Of a stretch of 43,864 nucleotides of DNA, positions 13,731 through 24,529 are shown piece by piece (the first letter of the stretch is position 1; the number at the start of each line of letters is the position of its first letter). The stretch lies in assembly GCA_016748015.1 (NCBI GenBank), contig JAAOMT010000478.1, forward strand, positions 1 to 43,864, read 5' to 3'. The notes beneath the pieces were generated by a model that was not told where the DNA came from, ran no database searches, and saw nothing but the letters and a program-made list of their open reading frames with translations. This stretch comes from Geosiphon pyriformis. Its lineage: Eukaryota > Glomeromycota > Glomeromycetes > Archaeosporales > Geosiphonaceae. A program made the translations under genes and the position numbers.

Positions 13731-14059
13731 TTTTCAAACGTCAACGGGATCTAAAAAAAAGTAAGGGTTCCGGGCAAACAAAAAGAAATTTAATTTGGGG
13801 AAAATTCATCCTTATAAAAAATTTTTCATTGACATGTGACAATACACCAATGGGATCGAGAATCGTAGATTGAAGTATTTGAAGAAAATTATTCTCGAAT
13901 TTTGAACTGTCCAAGTTTTTATCTTGTTAATTCAAGCGAAAGGTATATATCTTCTCTTCTAAGTTTATTACCAACCTTTCATGAATTTAATTTTGAGGCT
14001 AGAGACCTAGTGCACTGAAATTTCTCTTGTCTTTTTTTTATTTTAAGTAGAATAAAAAC
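13731..14059. promoter_or_regulatory. Bidirectional promoter of two ribosomal protein genes
   Basis: Only 329 bp separate the start codons of uS4 (-) and eL21 (+). Visible elements on the + strand are TATAAAAA (13813-13820), CCAAT (13847-13851) and TATATAT (13944-13950, about 110 bp before the eL21 ATG). A long pyrimidine tract (TTTCTCTTGTCTTTTTTTT) just before the eL21 start resembles the pyrimidine-rich leaders of ribosomal protein genes. The functional roles are inferred from position. Confidence 0.55.
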
Positions 14060-14715
14060 ATGCCACACTCATATGGTATCCGTGCCCGTACGAGGCATAT
14101 GTTTGCACGTAGATTTCGTGAAAAGGGATCCATCAGACTTTCCACTTACCTTAAAATTTACAAAGTTGGTGATATAGTCGACATTAAGGCTAACGGAGCC
14201 GTTCAAAAAGGAATGCCCCATAAATTCTATCATGGGTGAGTGGAGGCATAATACTCAACTGAGCAAATCCCATGATCTATCATATATGATTGAAATCTTC
14301 CATTTCTTTCGTTTGATTTAGTCGTACGGGCATTATTTACAACGTAACTAAATCCGCCGTTGGTGTGATTATCAATAAGCGCGTTGGTAATCGCTTTCTT
14401 GAGAAAAGAGTTAATGTCCGAGTTGAGCACATAAAGCACTCTAAATGTAGAGATGATTTTTTGCGTCGTGTTAAAGAAAATGCCCGCCTGAAACATGAGG
14501 CTAGAGCGAAAGGAGGTTGTGTATTCAAGAAAATTTTTTAAAAATATAACGCTTTTGCATTCTGTTCTAACACTTTGATGCTGTAATTATTTAATGAATC
14601 AGAGAAGGTTAACCTTAAGCGACAACCTGAATTGCCGCGAACTGCTCGATTTGTTTCAACGGCGAAAAATATCCCCGAGACTATCGCACCAATCGCCTAT
14701 GACACCCTTATCTAG
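14060..14715 (+). CDS. RPL21: Large-subunit ribosomal protein eL21
   Basis: A three-exon model (14060-14235, 14322-14515, 14603-14715) gives 160 aa, the same as human RPL21. Key family blocks are [53 protein letters not shown] and [20 protein letters not shown]; the C-terminal [11 protein letters not shown] also fits. The second donor is GGAG then GTTGTG, a weak but usable GT site, and the next exon restores [10 protein letters not shown]. eL21 is a 60S subunit protein near the central protuberance. The start ATG is chosen because it gives the conserved N-terminus [15 protein letters not shown]. Confidence 0.95.
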
Positions 14716-15233
14716 ATGCCGTATAGGATGCTAAAATATGATTTATTGGATTTATTATTTGTTAAGGGAAATCAAAACCAAGAATCCTTTCTTTGCTTTT
14801 GCAGATGAATAATAATCTGGCTTGACTTGCAGACATTGAATAATTTTTTTTGACCAATTCCAAAAGAATAGACCAAATGGCTTAATTTTTAATGAAGGTT
14901 CCTGAATAATCCTTGTGAAAGAATCGACTTGAGTTCTTATTTCCCTTCACACCAGAGATCCAAATTTTGAGGCTTATCAATGAAAAAATTGTTGGCTAAG
15001 TTTTATAATAGACATACGCTAAGGGAATAGTAATCAATTTATAAATTTGGTTAAGATGGCACTACGTTGTAAAAGTAGAACTTGGAATTCTATTTGTAGC
15101 AAATAACAGAGCCTCCCAGCTTTTAAGCTAATCATCTAATAACTAAAACTAGAAGGCTGATAATAAAACTTTCTGATTTCAAAGACTAATATCAGATAAG
15201 TTGATTAGAAGCAACTTAGTCAAGTGGTAAAAA
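14716..15233. other. Intergenic, eL21 to KH-protein gene
   Basis: Holds the eL21 3' UTR at the left. A 64-codon - strand open stretch at about 14756-14947 includes IQEPSLKIKPFGLFFW and has no start codon or known domain. It could be chance or a remnant exon related to the fragment at 15234-15449. No RNA gene or repeat was seen. Confidence 0.4.
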
Positions 15234-15449
15234 TTATGTCACGATAGTATCTTTTTTTTCTTCGACTTTCTGTACACCTAATACCTCTGGTTTGACATAT
15301 TTCTAATAGATAATCTTCGTCAAAATTATCCACGGCTCTTAATGCATTTTGATCTGTTATTCCAAGTTCTGTTCGATCCAGCTCACGTGAAACATCAGAT
15401 AAAGGGAGTATAAAGAAACATTGACCGCGTAAGATTTTAATTTACCTTC
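15234..15449 (-). pseudogene. Orphan protein-like fragment with frameshifts
   Basis: Reading the - strand, three adjoining open stretches in three different frames each look protein-like. They are KLKSYAVNVSLYSLYLMFH, then SRELDRTELGITDQNALRAV continuing NFDEDYLLE, then YVKPEVLGVQKVEEKKDTIV ending in a TAA at 15236-15234. Joined by two small frameshifts they would give about 80 residues. No GT-AG introns of credible size connect them, and no ATG exon is visible because the KH gene begins 14 bp away on the other strand. I do not recognise the family. It may be a decayed 5'-truncated gene copy, or chance open frames in the KH promoter. Confidence 0.28.
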
Positions 15450-15463
15450 ATAAACACCAGAAA

Positions 15464-18400
15464 ATGGCGGAAGAATATCAAGTTCCCGAGGTCAACCAAG
15501 TAGCTGAAACTCCGCAACTATCTGCGGAAGTTATCGAACCATCTCGAACTGAACCACCCAACGTGGAACCTATAACCCAAGAGCTGACAATGGAAGAGGT
15601 GGTCGAAAAAACGCCTCCCAATTTACAAGATGCTGCTGTTCCAGTTTCTATTAGTGAAACAGTTTCAAATTTGGTTCTCACGGTTCCTGATGAACAAGCA
15701 ACTCCTTTTCTTGAAGAGTCTGTTCACTCTCCCTTTGTTGTGTCAACGAAACAAGATGAAACACAAGAGCCACCTCTAATTATTGAAGAAATTGAAGATG
15801 TTACGGAGATCATCGTTGATCAACAACAGAAACCGACTGAGGCCCTCGTTGACCAAGAAAAAGAACAAACTGAGGCCTTCATTGATCAACAAGAGGAACA
15901 GAACGAGGTCTTCATGGTCCAACAACAGGAACAAACTGAGGTCATCGTTGATCAAATACAGGAAGAAAAGGAGACCATCGTTGATGAAAAACTAGAAAAA
16001 ATTGAACCTTTCCCTCATCAAAAAATGTTAACTGAACCTATCATTGAGCAGCAAAAGGAGCAAATTGATGCCTTTGTCCAACAACAAGAACAGACTGATG
16101 CCGCCTCTGAAAAGCAACAAGAACAAATTGATTCTATTGTTCAATCGGTTCTAGAAAACCCCGAAATTGTAGAAGCAAAAGAAGACAAAACTGGTATTAT
16201 TCCTATTGATGCACAGATTTCTCCAACAACTTTGCCTATGGATTCGGCAGACGCCAACCAACAAGAACAAAAAGTTGAAAATGAATCATCGGATTTTTCA
16301 ACCGCACCTACAGACTTGACTAATTTATCCCAAGCGACATCTAGTTTGCTAGTAACCGAAATTAATTCTACAGAAGATATGGATTCCGATATAACCTCTG
16401 CTATTTTAGAAACTTCAGGGGACTATAAAAATGTTCCACCCCCCGCCTCACTTACCACAACAACTGGTGACGTGCAATTTCATGATGCGATGGCTAAAGT
16501 GAAAGCCATAGCAGCGAAGCTACAACAACAAGCTGCTGCTGCCGCTCAGAGTGCCTCAAACAACGTAGAGGCAGTAGCTAGTCCCTCCCCAAGTGGTAGA
16601 TTTTACTGATTTTTTCATTCAAATTATTCATTATTTATCCTAATACTTTCGTTTTAGGTTCTCATCAAGGAATAAAACGATCTCACGAGGATAGCTATAG
16701 CTCACATGGAACAAGAGATAGTAGTAGGGAAGATTATCGCGAAGATTATCGCCGTGATTACCGTCGACCATCAGAGAGAAATCGATACGAGGATTATGGA
16801 AGAGACTCAAAAAGAACTGCATATGATAGTGGTTCTTCAAGACCAGAATGTATTTTTATCTTATTTTTTTGATGTTTATTTTTCTAGAATGGTCTCAAAA
16901 ATTAGCCAAGAATTTTCATTAAAAGCCTCAAAAATTTTCCAGACGATAGCGGAAGGCATCGTTATGGTCTTGGCAGCGAAGAACGTCGAGCACATCACAG
17001 TTTGCATTATGGCCCAAGTGCAGATAATTCTCGTTCTGGCAATGTTCACGAAGAATTCAAAGTACCAAATGCAGTTGTTGGCCTAGTAATTGGTCGTGGA
17101 GGTGAAAATTTGAAAAGAATTGAAAAAACTACAGGTGCTAGAATCCAGTTTTCACAAGGCGAGCTTTCAAGTAAAAATCTTCCTTTCATTTTCATCAATA
17201 TTTTGTGATGGCATGCCAAAGACTGATATTATATTTTTCTAGATCAACCTCCTGATGTAGTTGAGAGGCGAGTCACTATCACTGGTACTATGGAAGATGT
17301 ACAAGCTGCTAAAGCAATGATTCAACAATTAGTTGATGACGCTACCAGTGGAAACACCTCTGGGCGCCGGGACTCATTTGGACCAAGCCGCACCACCATT
17401 ACGATTCACATTCCCAGCTCTAAAGTTGGTGTTGTGATAGGTCGTGGTGGTGAGACAATACGTGATTTGCAAGATAGAAGCGGAGCAAGAATTAATGTAA
17501 CTCCTGACAGTGCTGCTTCTCCAAATGCTAACGATCGTCCTGTAACCTTAATCGGAGATGATAATGCCGTTCAGCGGGCAAAAGCTCTTATAGACGAAAT
17601 TGTTAACACAGGAGATCAACCTCCTGACAGGGTATAGCTTGATTTTTTAATAAGCTTCAATTTCTTGAATAGGCCACTATAAAATTAATGTTCCTTATTT
17701 TTCGTAGGGTCATCCCAAAGATTATCCTATTAGCAATTATGCTAGCGGTGGTAATTCTTATGGTCATGATTCTCATGGATCAGGGAATTATGGTGGAAGT
17801 GGTCATTATGGTGGTCCACCTGGACCATATAATACTCCGCCTCCAGGTAAATCCTCACAGGAAACAGTAACTATTCAAGTTCCTAATGACACGGTTGGAT
17901 TGATAATTGGAAAAGGTAATAAAATTTTTCATTCAGTAATCATTATAGCTTTAGATTTTTAAAAAATGCCCTTAAAAAAATTTCAGGTGGAGAAACTGTA
18001 AGGCTTCTTCAACAACAATCTGGGGCTAAAATACAAATTGAACCTGTTCATGGCCCTCCGCCAGCTGACCGTAACGTTCATATTATTGGTAAGTGACGGA
18101 ATATTTAAGTGATTGTTTGCTTATGCCAAATTAAATGCCGCGAATTCAATGCCAGTCGTTCGATTGCTGTTTTGTGTTCATGATGATGATGCTCGTTGTA
18201 GGGACTGCTGAAAATGTTTCTGTCGCGAAATCTTTGATTCTTGAAAAAGCTGCTTCTGGAAATGTACATGTCGTTTGCCATCGCTTGTTGAGTGTGATTG
18301 CCTTGATTTTAAAAAATTTTTGATTTGATAAAAATGCTATTTTCTATTTTGGTTGTTTATAAATTCTGGTTTGCGTTTTTTATATTTTTTTGGCATTTGC

Positions 18401-19624
18401 CGATCCTACGAATTTTAATTAATAGCGTGAAAGGCCTCTACGTCACGATCAAGGAAGAGGGTAGGTTTGGTTTGGTTTGTAATCCATGATACTCATGTCC
18501 TAATTTCATCACATTAAAATAAAAATGTTTAACAACTTTCAGAGATTACGGACAAATTGGATATCAGCAGAGCAGTGGATATCAACAGGGTGGTTATCAA
18601 CAAACAAATTACCACCAACAAGGCAGTAGTAATTATCAACACAGTGGAGGGTATCAGCAAAGTTCCTACCCAACAAATACTTATCCTCAACCACCATCAC
18701 AACAAACCACTTATGGTCAAAGTAATCCTGTCGAGTATAATCAGCCTAGTCACAATACCGGACATGGTGTATATGCTCCTTCAACAACCTCCTCTTATGG
18801 AAACTCAGCTCAACAATCTCCCGTTACCACGAACACGGTTTATCCTCAATACGGGACTTATACTCAGCCTCAAGCTTCTTCGACTTACAATCAATATCCA
18901 GCTCAGCCGCAATATGCGGCTTATGCCCAACAAACACCATATTCGCAGCAGCAACCACAACAGGCTGGGCAACCAACTGTTCAAGTTCCAAACATGGGAC
19001 CTCCCGCACAAAATCCAGTTCAAACTCAAGGTAACTACGATTTGCGTAATATCTTGATCGATACTTTTGCCCAAATCAAAAAAGCCAGAATATAGGGGTC
19101 AACATGAAGAATCCTTGAATGATCAATGTCTACAATGCTTTTTATATATTTTTCTTACCAAATCAATTATCAATAATTTATACCTTATAGTAGCTACGGG
19201 ATATTATCAACAACAATCAATAACCACCGACCCAACCAAATCTGACAGTAAGCCAGATCCTCAGACAGCGTCTACTGCCCCATATGGTTATCCACAATAT
19301 GCTTATAGCTATGGAACCGCTTCTGTCGCCCCGATGCAATACCAACAGCCAGCGACGCAACCGACTGTTCCAACAACAAATTCTGCCGCAGCTACGTATC
19401 AGGCTGTAACTAGTGGGTATGCAACAGTTGCACCGGTTTCTTCGGTGCAAGGTTCGGCGGATCAAACACATGCCGCTGCTTATGCCAATTATTACGCCCA
19501 GTATCCGCAAGATCAATATAATCAGCAAAATTATTATCAGCAATATTATCAACAACAGCAACAAACTTCGTACAATTATCAAACGCCTTCGACAAATGGA
19601 CAAAATGCAGAGGCTCCGAAATAG
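15464..19624 (+). CDS. FUBP-like triple-KH RNA/DNA-binding protein with Gln-rich repeats
   Basis: A ten-exon model closes to 1088 aa: 15464-16595, 16658-16849, 16943-17170, 17243-17631, 17708-17915, 17987-18088, 18202-18263, 18426-18460, 18543-19030 and 19194-19624. Three KH domains have intact GXXG loops: GRGG at 492-495, GRGG at 584-587 and GKGG at 715-718. KH3 reads VGLIIGKGGETVRLLQQQSG. This is the FUBP/KHSRP pattern (those have four KH domains), so the protein probably binds single-stranded RNA or DNA and regulates transcription, splicing or mRNA decay. The N-terminal 377 residues are acidic and contain 11-residue repeats (see separate feature). An Arg/Asp/Ser/Tyr-rich segment precedes KH1. 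The last 310 residues are a Gln/Tyr/Pro-rich low-complexity tail rich in YQQ and YGQ, comparable in kind to the Tyr-rich tails of FUBPs and likely disordered. No exact orthologue is asserted. Confidence 0.88.
15815..16138 (+). repeat. Tandem 11-residue (33-bp) coding repeats
   Basis: Inside the first exon of the KH gene six units of exactly 11 residues stand in tandem (residues 118-183): VDQQQKPTEAL, VDQEKEQTEAF, IDQQEEQNEVF, MVQQQEQTEVI, VDQIQEEKETI, VDEKLEKIEPF. After a 10-residue gap come three more of 11, 10 and 11 residues: IEQQKEQIDAF, VQQQEQTDAA and SEKQQEQIDSI. The pattern is hydrophobic residues at the unit ends with Gln/Glu between. An 11-residue (hendecad) period fits a slightly right-handed coiled coil, so self-association is plausible. 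Confidence 0.85.
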
Positions 19625-21336
19625 TTAAGAATTGGGTTTGTTGTGAAATGAACTGCATGTTACTTCAATTTTGCATCGCATTTTGCTGTATATACTGATA
19701 ATGATTTTTGTGAACGTCCTCCTGTCTTGATGTATCCGCGCTCACCATGAAGTTTTACCCATGATGACAGAATGGGTTCCATATCTGCTTGTATATCACC
19801 ATTATGCTTTTCTTTTTAATTATTTCAGCATTACTTGTCAACTGCTCTCGCATTTCAGTGTTTATCAATGGCCAGGTTTTGCATGATTGCATTTCTTTAG
19901 TAATATTTAGGAGGTTTACAGTGCCAATTTTGTACATCCCAATCGCAATTTGAATAAATTAAACAAAAGTTTCATTGGGACTTTTGATCAATTTTGGACT
20001 AAATTGAAATAATATATTCACGTGGAAAACAAAATATTGTGGCTAACAACAGTCTATTTTATTAGATATTTAAAAGTGGAGTTTAATGATAAAAATATTA
20101 ATATGTATTAACTTGAGCCTGTAAATAAAATTGAAAGAGCAAAGTTTGAAACTGATAAACATTCAGCTGTGATGAAATTCTTTAGATCACACAGAAACGT
20201 GCATTAGAAACCCGCGATCCAGGAATTATTGTTAACGATAATGCCCCGGCTCGGGAAACTTCACCCCATCAAAAGTGATTTTACATTTTTTGCATACAGT
20301 CTTTTTTCGCGCGTATCCGCAAAACCGGGGCAAGCCTAGGCAAAACGCCCAGAAGAGGGTGCAAAATGTACTATTCCATGAATCAGTCAGCGAGCATCAC
20401 AAGTTTAATTGGAAAAATGAGACATGGAATTATATAGGTATTTCAAATTTGACACGTACTAATTTGATCGCAGTTCATGAAAACCTCCTTTAGAGCAGGG
20501 ACCCAATTGCGAAGCTATCCTATGTTGTTCAATGATTGCTGGGTCTGGTGAAAGTATTAGAGGAAATATGCATTTTTAAAATTGAAAGGTTTTCTCTCAG
20601 CAGAAAGTTTCAAGAACTTTTGATTCTTTTATTTAGAGTTCGGGTTAGGAGTAAATTCGCAAAATCATTATTGTACCTTCACTCGTTTTATAAAAATCCG
20701 CGTCACCAGGATAAGACATTATTTAAATTATAAAAGGGATATCGTTCTTGAGTGTTTAGTTAAATTTATATATATTTTTGTTTACGTTTGTTTTGCTATA
20801 TATGTAATTTAACAGAAATTATATTATATGAGCAAAGTCAAAAATCTATTTTTATACAAATTTATACAAAATAAAACTTAACAATTAATTTACAATTAAT
20901 GGTGCTTATATAATTTATATATATATAATATAAATAAGTGTTAATTAATATTAAAAAAAAATTTAAAACAAAAATCAATTTATTTTTTGTATTTTGTATA
21001 TTTGTAATTTTTGTTAATAAACTAAAAGATTTAATTGTTTAAACTATTTAAAATTTAAAATTTAACTTGAATTTATTGAATATATAATTTTTTCCATTTT
21101 TGTATTGGATTTTGGTTTTTTCTTAATTTTATAAATAATATTTTCACATTTAAAAATAATTTTTATTTGTAGTTTTATCTCCAAATTTTAATTTACATAA
21201 TTTTTTTTACATAACATCCAATTTTTATTTTAATAAACTAATTCAATTCTGTACATCGTTGAAAGATTACACTGATCCTATAATAATTTTGATTTTTGAA
21301 AATTTTTAGGCCATCATCTGATCAGACACACTATAA
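19625..21336. other. Intergenic, KH gene to FMC1
   Basis: About 1.7 kb. The left part should carry the KH-gene 3' UTR. A relatively GC-rich island at about 20205-20420 has two short + strand ORFs nearby (20275-20493 and 20536-20733) that lack recognisable motifs. From about 20750 to 21230 the sequence is AT-rich. No tRNA B-box, transposon domain or long ORF was found. Confidence 0.5.
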
Positions 21337-21821
21337 ATGCCTCAACACCCATTAATCACATTTCGACATCTGCTTCGTGAAGTAAATTCTCAGGTAGTTT
21401 AATAAATTTTCATTCATTTTTTCTTTATAAGTGATCACTAAATTATCTCATCTGCTAAAAAAAACCACCCAGTTCACAAAACTAAACAAAAATCCTCTCT
21501 GGAGAAACGAACTTTTCCGTGCCTTTCGTCAAAAGGGATATGTTAAAAATGATGCAAAAAAAGAACAATTATTACGTGATGCCCAAAATGTTTTGACTTT
21601 TTTGGAAAGTAATCGGAAATTTAGGGTAGGGAATTCAGATGTCCTTGAAAATCAATTTTCGATAGTTGATTATACTGATAGAATTAATGGTTGGCCCAAT
21701 TTGAAATTAGGAATTATTGGACAAGGCAAATCCGACACACAAGCAAAGCGTTCAAGAGCGTGTGGAAATGACAGCACATCGAGTGGGTTTGGAACTTCCG
21801 AAAGTCTATAATGAGGCTTAA
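21337..21821 (+). CDS. FMC1: FMC1-like mitochondrial ATP synthase assembly factor
   Basis: A three-exon model (21337-21393, 21473-21625, 21711-21821) gives 106 aa; human FMC1 is 113 aa. The protein starts MPQHPLITFRHLLREV, with the LYR-like TFRHLLRE block of the family. The middle has LWRNELFRAFRQKG and LRDAQNVLTFLESNRKF. The last exon gives ELLDKANPTHKQSVQERVEM and ends TAHRVGLELPKVYNEA, matching the conserved GL-LP near the C-terminus. The last acceptor is chosen because only AAATTAG at 21704-21710 restores this frame. Fmc1 is a small matrix protein that helps assemble the F1 sector of ATP synthase in yeast. All introns are phase 0. Confidence 0.82.
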
Positions 21822-22220
21822 TAATGAGTGAACTTCTACCTGGTAATTATTCTGATTAAAGAAATTGGTTAACTACAAGTTTTCTAAATCAAGGCTTTTA
21901 ATTGATCTTCATAAAATTTAAAGCTGTCATTTTTGAAGAAAAATTTTTTTTTTTATTTAAAAACTTGCTCCTTGATTCGTGTGGTTAGAGATGTGATATT
22001 GGTTTATCACAAATGTGTTCATAGAAGTTCCATTAAAAATATTAGATAGGGAAATATTATATAAAATCTTAATCGCGAATTCGAAAATCGTGGGTAAAGT
22101 CAATTAGAAAATGAAACCTATTTAAATAGTATAAGAAAAAAAAAGTTCAAAAATAACTCTTATCTAATGAAAAAATTAAAATCATCTAATTTTCAATTGG
22201 AAAATAATTTGTTTCTTATA
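21822..22220. other. Convergent spacer FMC1 / CHY-protein gene
   Basis: 399 bp between two stop codons in tail-to-tail orientation, AT-rich, presumably holding both 3' UTRs. No other feature seen. Confidence 0.5.
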
Positions 22221-22821
22221 TTAACCCAACCGGTGACTAAATTCTGGAAAGAAAATACTTCTCTCAGGAACCTTTTTAATCCTTTCATCTTTGATCATTC
22301 TTTAGTAAGAAAATTCATTTATTAGAAGGGACAAGTAAGATTCTCGTTCTGGTAAATCCCGCAAATCAAATACACTCCATTAACTTACCTATTATCCTTT
22401 CTAGGATCCTCTCCTTCTACTCTGATACTCATTTGTGGCGTTTTTGCCTCAATTACATAGTGGTTATCACAATGGGGACAATATTCGTCGGTTTCATCAA
22501 AACTTTCCATGTCTTTTCGAAAAACCTTTTTGCATTTCTTACATGCGAATACCATTTCAGAGCTTTTGCGAAGCTCATGATCTGATGCCTCGGCATGGCA
22601 CTCTGCACAGTCAAACCATCGTTTACAGCAAGAGGCTCTAATTGATACCTTTTTTGAAAGATTTATTTAATGGTGGAAAATTATATTTTAATTGTTATTT
22701 ATGATAAACATCAAAAACAGATGAAAAATAAGGGAACGGAGAAAATACAACTCAGCAGTAATTAACGTCTACCCTTAGTCTCTCTCCATAATACCTGTGG
22801 GTTTAGAATGTGTTTACACAT
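22221..22821 (-). CDS. CHY-type zinc-finger protein
   Basis: A three-exon model (22821-22795, 22648-22389, 22299-22221) gives 121 aa. The first exon supplies MCKHILNPQ and the second continues VSIRASCCKRWFDCAECHAE. Many Cys and His ligands follow in the order of the CHY zinc-finger domain: DHELRKSSEMVFACKKCKKV, then DEYCPHCDNHYVIEAKTP. The family is known from the yeast mitochondrial protein Hot13 and from uncharacterised fungal proteins that start much like this one. It is likely a zinc-binding protein of the intermembrane space or cytosol; the exact role is unknown. The last exon (RMIKDERIKKVPERSIFF) is less certain, but its phase and acceptor fit. The gene is head-to-head with SFT2. Confidence 0.82.
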
Positions 22822-23087
22822 TGTAAAATGATTTTCGTCCCAAATTCTGATGCAGCAATATATTTATAGATTTATCCACGTGCAAAATACCAATCGATTA
22901 CTTACAAGAATCCAATTGTACAATTGTTTTAGGCTCAGCCTGTTAGCACAAACTCAAAACTCCGCTAGGCCACTTTTAAGTTATACTTCCTTTCAATTTT
23001 CAGAATTTGAACCACTTTTTCTTTCGTCCTTGGTCACATAATTAGAAAACAACTTGTTTTAAATAAATACCTTAAACTAAAATCGTC
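22822..23087. promoter_or_regulatory. Divergent promoter, CHY protein / SFT2
   Basis: 266 bp between head-to-head start codons with no gene inside. Both promoters and 5' UTRs must share this interval unless non-coding upstream exons exist. No specific motif is claimed. Confidence 0.5.
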
Positions 23088-24122
23088 ATGAAACTCTGGA
23101 GCGCGGCAAACTTTTCTGACCAGGGAACTATGGACGAAGATAACCCTTTCGAATGTTTCAAGCTGACGCGTACACAACGTTTATATGGCTTTGGTATATG
23201 GTAAACAGCTTAAAGATTTTCTTTTAAGCTTTTTCGACATGAATAGTCTCCAATTGAAATGACTCATGAGCTTTTTTGAACTATTCTCAGCTTCGTTTCC
23301 GGTTTCTTAATTAGTATTCTGGTGATTTTATTCTCTTATGAGTCATTCATGAAAGTGGGAATAAAAATTTTACACATATTAATAATTTTGGTGAAAAAAG
23401 TCAACTCTGACGCTCATATCAGGAAATATAGTCGGCTTTGCCATTTTATATACGATTGGTAATGTCGTGTCTCTTCTCAGGTAAGAGTTTTCAACATATA
23501 GCCGTATTTTTACGATCGTTCATCAATTACATTTTCTTCAAATAATTCAATTAAAGTACCGGATTTCTTGTCGGTTTTACAAAGCAAATCAAGACAATGT
23601 TCGCCCCAGGTATATAAAAACTTTAAAAGTGCATGATTTGGTCGAAATATATCTAATTCTTTCAATTTGAATTTTCAGTTCGTTGGGTTGCATCTGCTGT
23701 CTTTCTTGGGTCAATGGTAACTACTTTAATTGTAGCTTTCTTGGTATGTATTCATTCTTTTATTCATTGCGAGAAAACATATGGCAAGATATTTATTAAT
23801 GATATTTTAATGAATAGTTGGAGATCTTCATTCTTTGTTTGATTCTGTGCGTTGTTCAATTTCTAGCCTTATTTTGGTACAGGTAAAGTACTCAAACCTG
23901 AAAATTAAATACTTTTAATAATTAACGAGTCGTTAAAAGTGACTCAAACAAACATTTTTTCTTTCATTTCTAGCGCAAGTTATATTCCTTATGGCCGGTA
24001 AGCAAATAAAGATTTAAGTTAGTCTTTTGTGAATATAACTTCATCTTACTCATTTTTATCATCTTTTCAATAGAACAATTATCAAGAAAGTATTTGGCAG
24101 TTGCGTTGAGAACATAGTATAA
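23088..24122 (+). CDS. SFT2: SFT2-family Golgi vesicle transport membrane protein
   Basis: An eight-exon model closes to 159 aa: 23088-23200, 23291-23321, 23401-23480, 23557-23609, 23679-23743, 23818-23882, 23974-23997 and 24074-24122. Four hydrophobic segments fit the tetraspanning Sft2 fold. Conserved blocks are LTRTQRLYGFGICFVSGFLI, GNIVGFAILYTIGN, LSTGFLVGF, and QFLALFWYSASYIPYGR near the C-terminus. The acceptor at 23400 (AAAAAAG) is chosen because it alone keeps phase and supplies the loop STLTLISGN. Sft2 proteins sit in Golgi and endosomal membranes and help fusion of retrograde vesicles, in part redundantly with Got1. Two exons are very short (24 and 31 nt). The length is below yeast Sft2 (215 aa) because the N-terminal tail is short. 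Confidence 0.9.
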
Positions 24123-24529
24123 AGTGCGAGATCTCCTTAAGTATAAGAATAGTCTCAAAGTTTCAACCCCAAAATGGACTTCATAACATTACTTAGGATA
24201 ATAGTATAGTATAGTATAGTATTGTATTGTATAATTCGCGTGAGTTTTAATTATCTTATTTATTTACATGTCCACTCATAATTTTTTAGTCGAGGAAGTG
24301 ACTTGTCTTAAAAAAGCTTAACTTAATATTGCAGTAATGATATTTTCCAAAGTATTAACTCCAATTGTTTTATTGTCATTTTATTTGGCGGAATCCAATA
24401 AAAACCAACATTCATGTGTAATATATTTATATGAAAGGATTGTCATTCTTTAAATTACCAAATATATTTTTTATTTACATTTGACCATTTTTATTATTCT
24501 ACCCTCAATGACTGAGCAAGCGACACAGT
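24123..24529. other. Spacer SFT2 to adenosyltransferase, with ATAGT microsatellite
   Basis: Contains a pentanucleotide tandem repeat at 24201-24232 (ATAGT units drifting to ATTGT). The rest is presumably the SFT2 3' UTR and the promoter of the next gene. No ORF with recognisable content. Confidence 0.6.
24201..24232. repeat. (ATAGT)n microsatellite
   Basis: About six direct copies of a 5-bp unit, the last two changed to ATTGT. It lies in the spacer after SFT2 and is likely length-variable between strains. Confidence 0.85.

Noticed and set aside
15478-15681. Minus-strand ORF over the start of the KH gene
   Set aside because: It is a shadow frame of the clearly coding first exon. Its Ser/Thr-rich composition mirrors the Glu/Val codons of the + strand.
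18805-19074. Minus-strand ORFs over the Gln/Tyr-rich tail
   Set aside because: CAA/CAG and TAT repeats read backwards give long stop-free frames. The + strand frame matches the exon phases of the KH gene.
20275-20733. Two short + strand ORFs between the KH gene and FMC1
   Set aside because: No family signatures, no splice partners and no conserved start context. They may be chance frames in a slightly GC-richer spacer.
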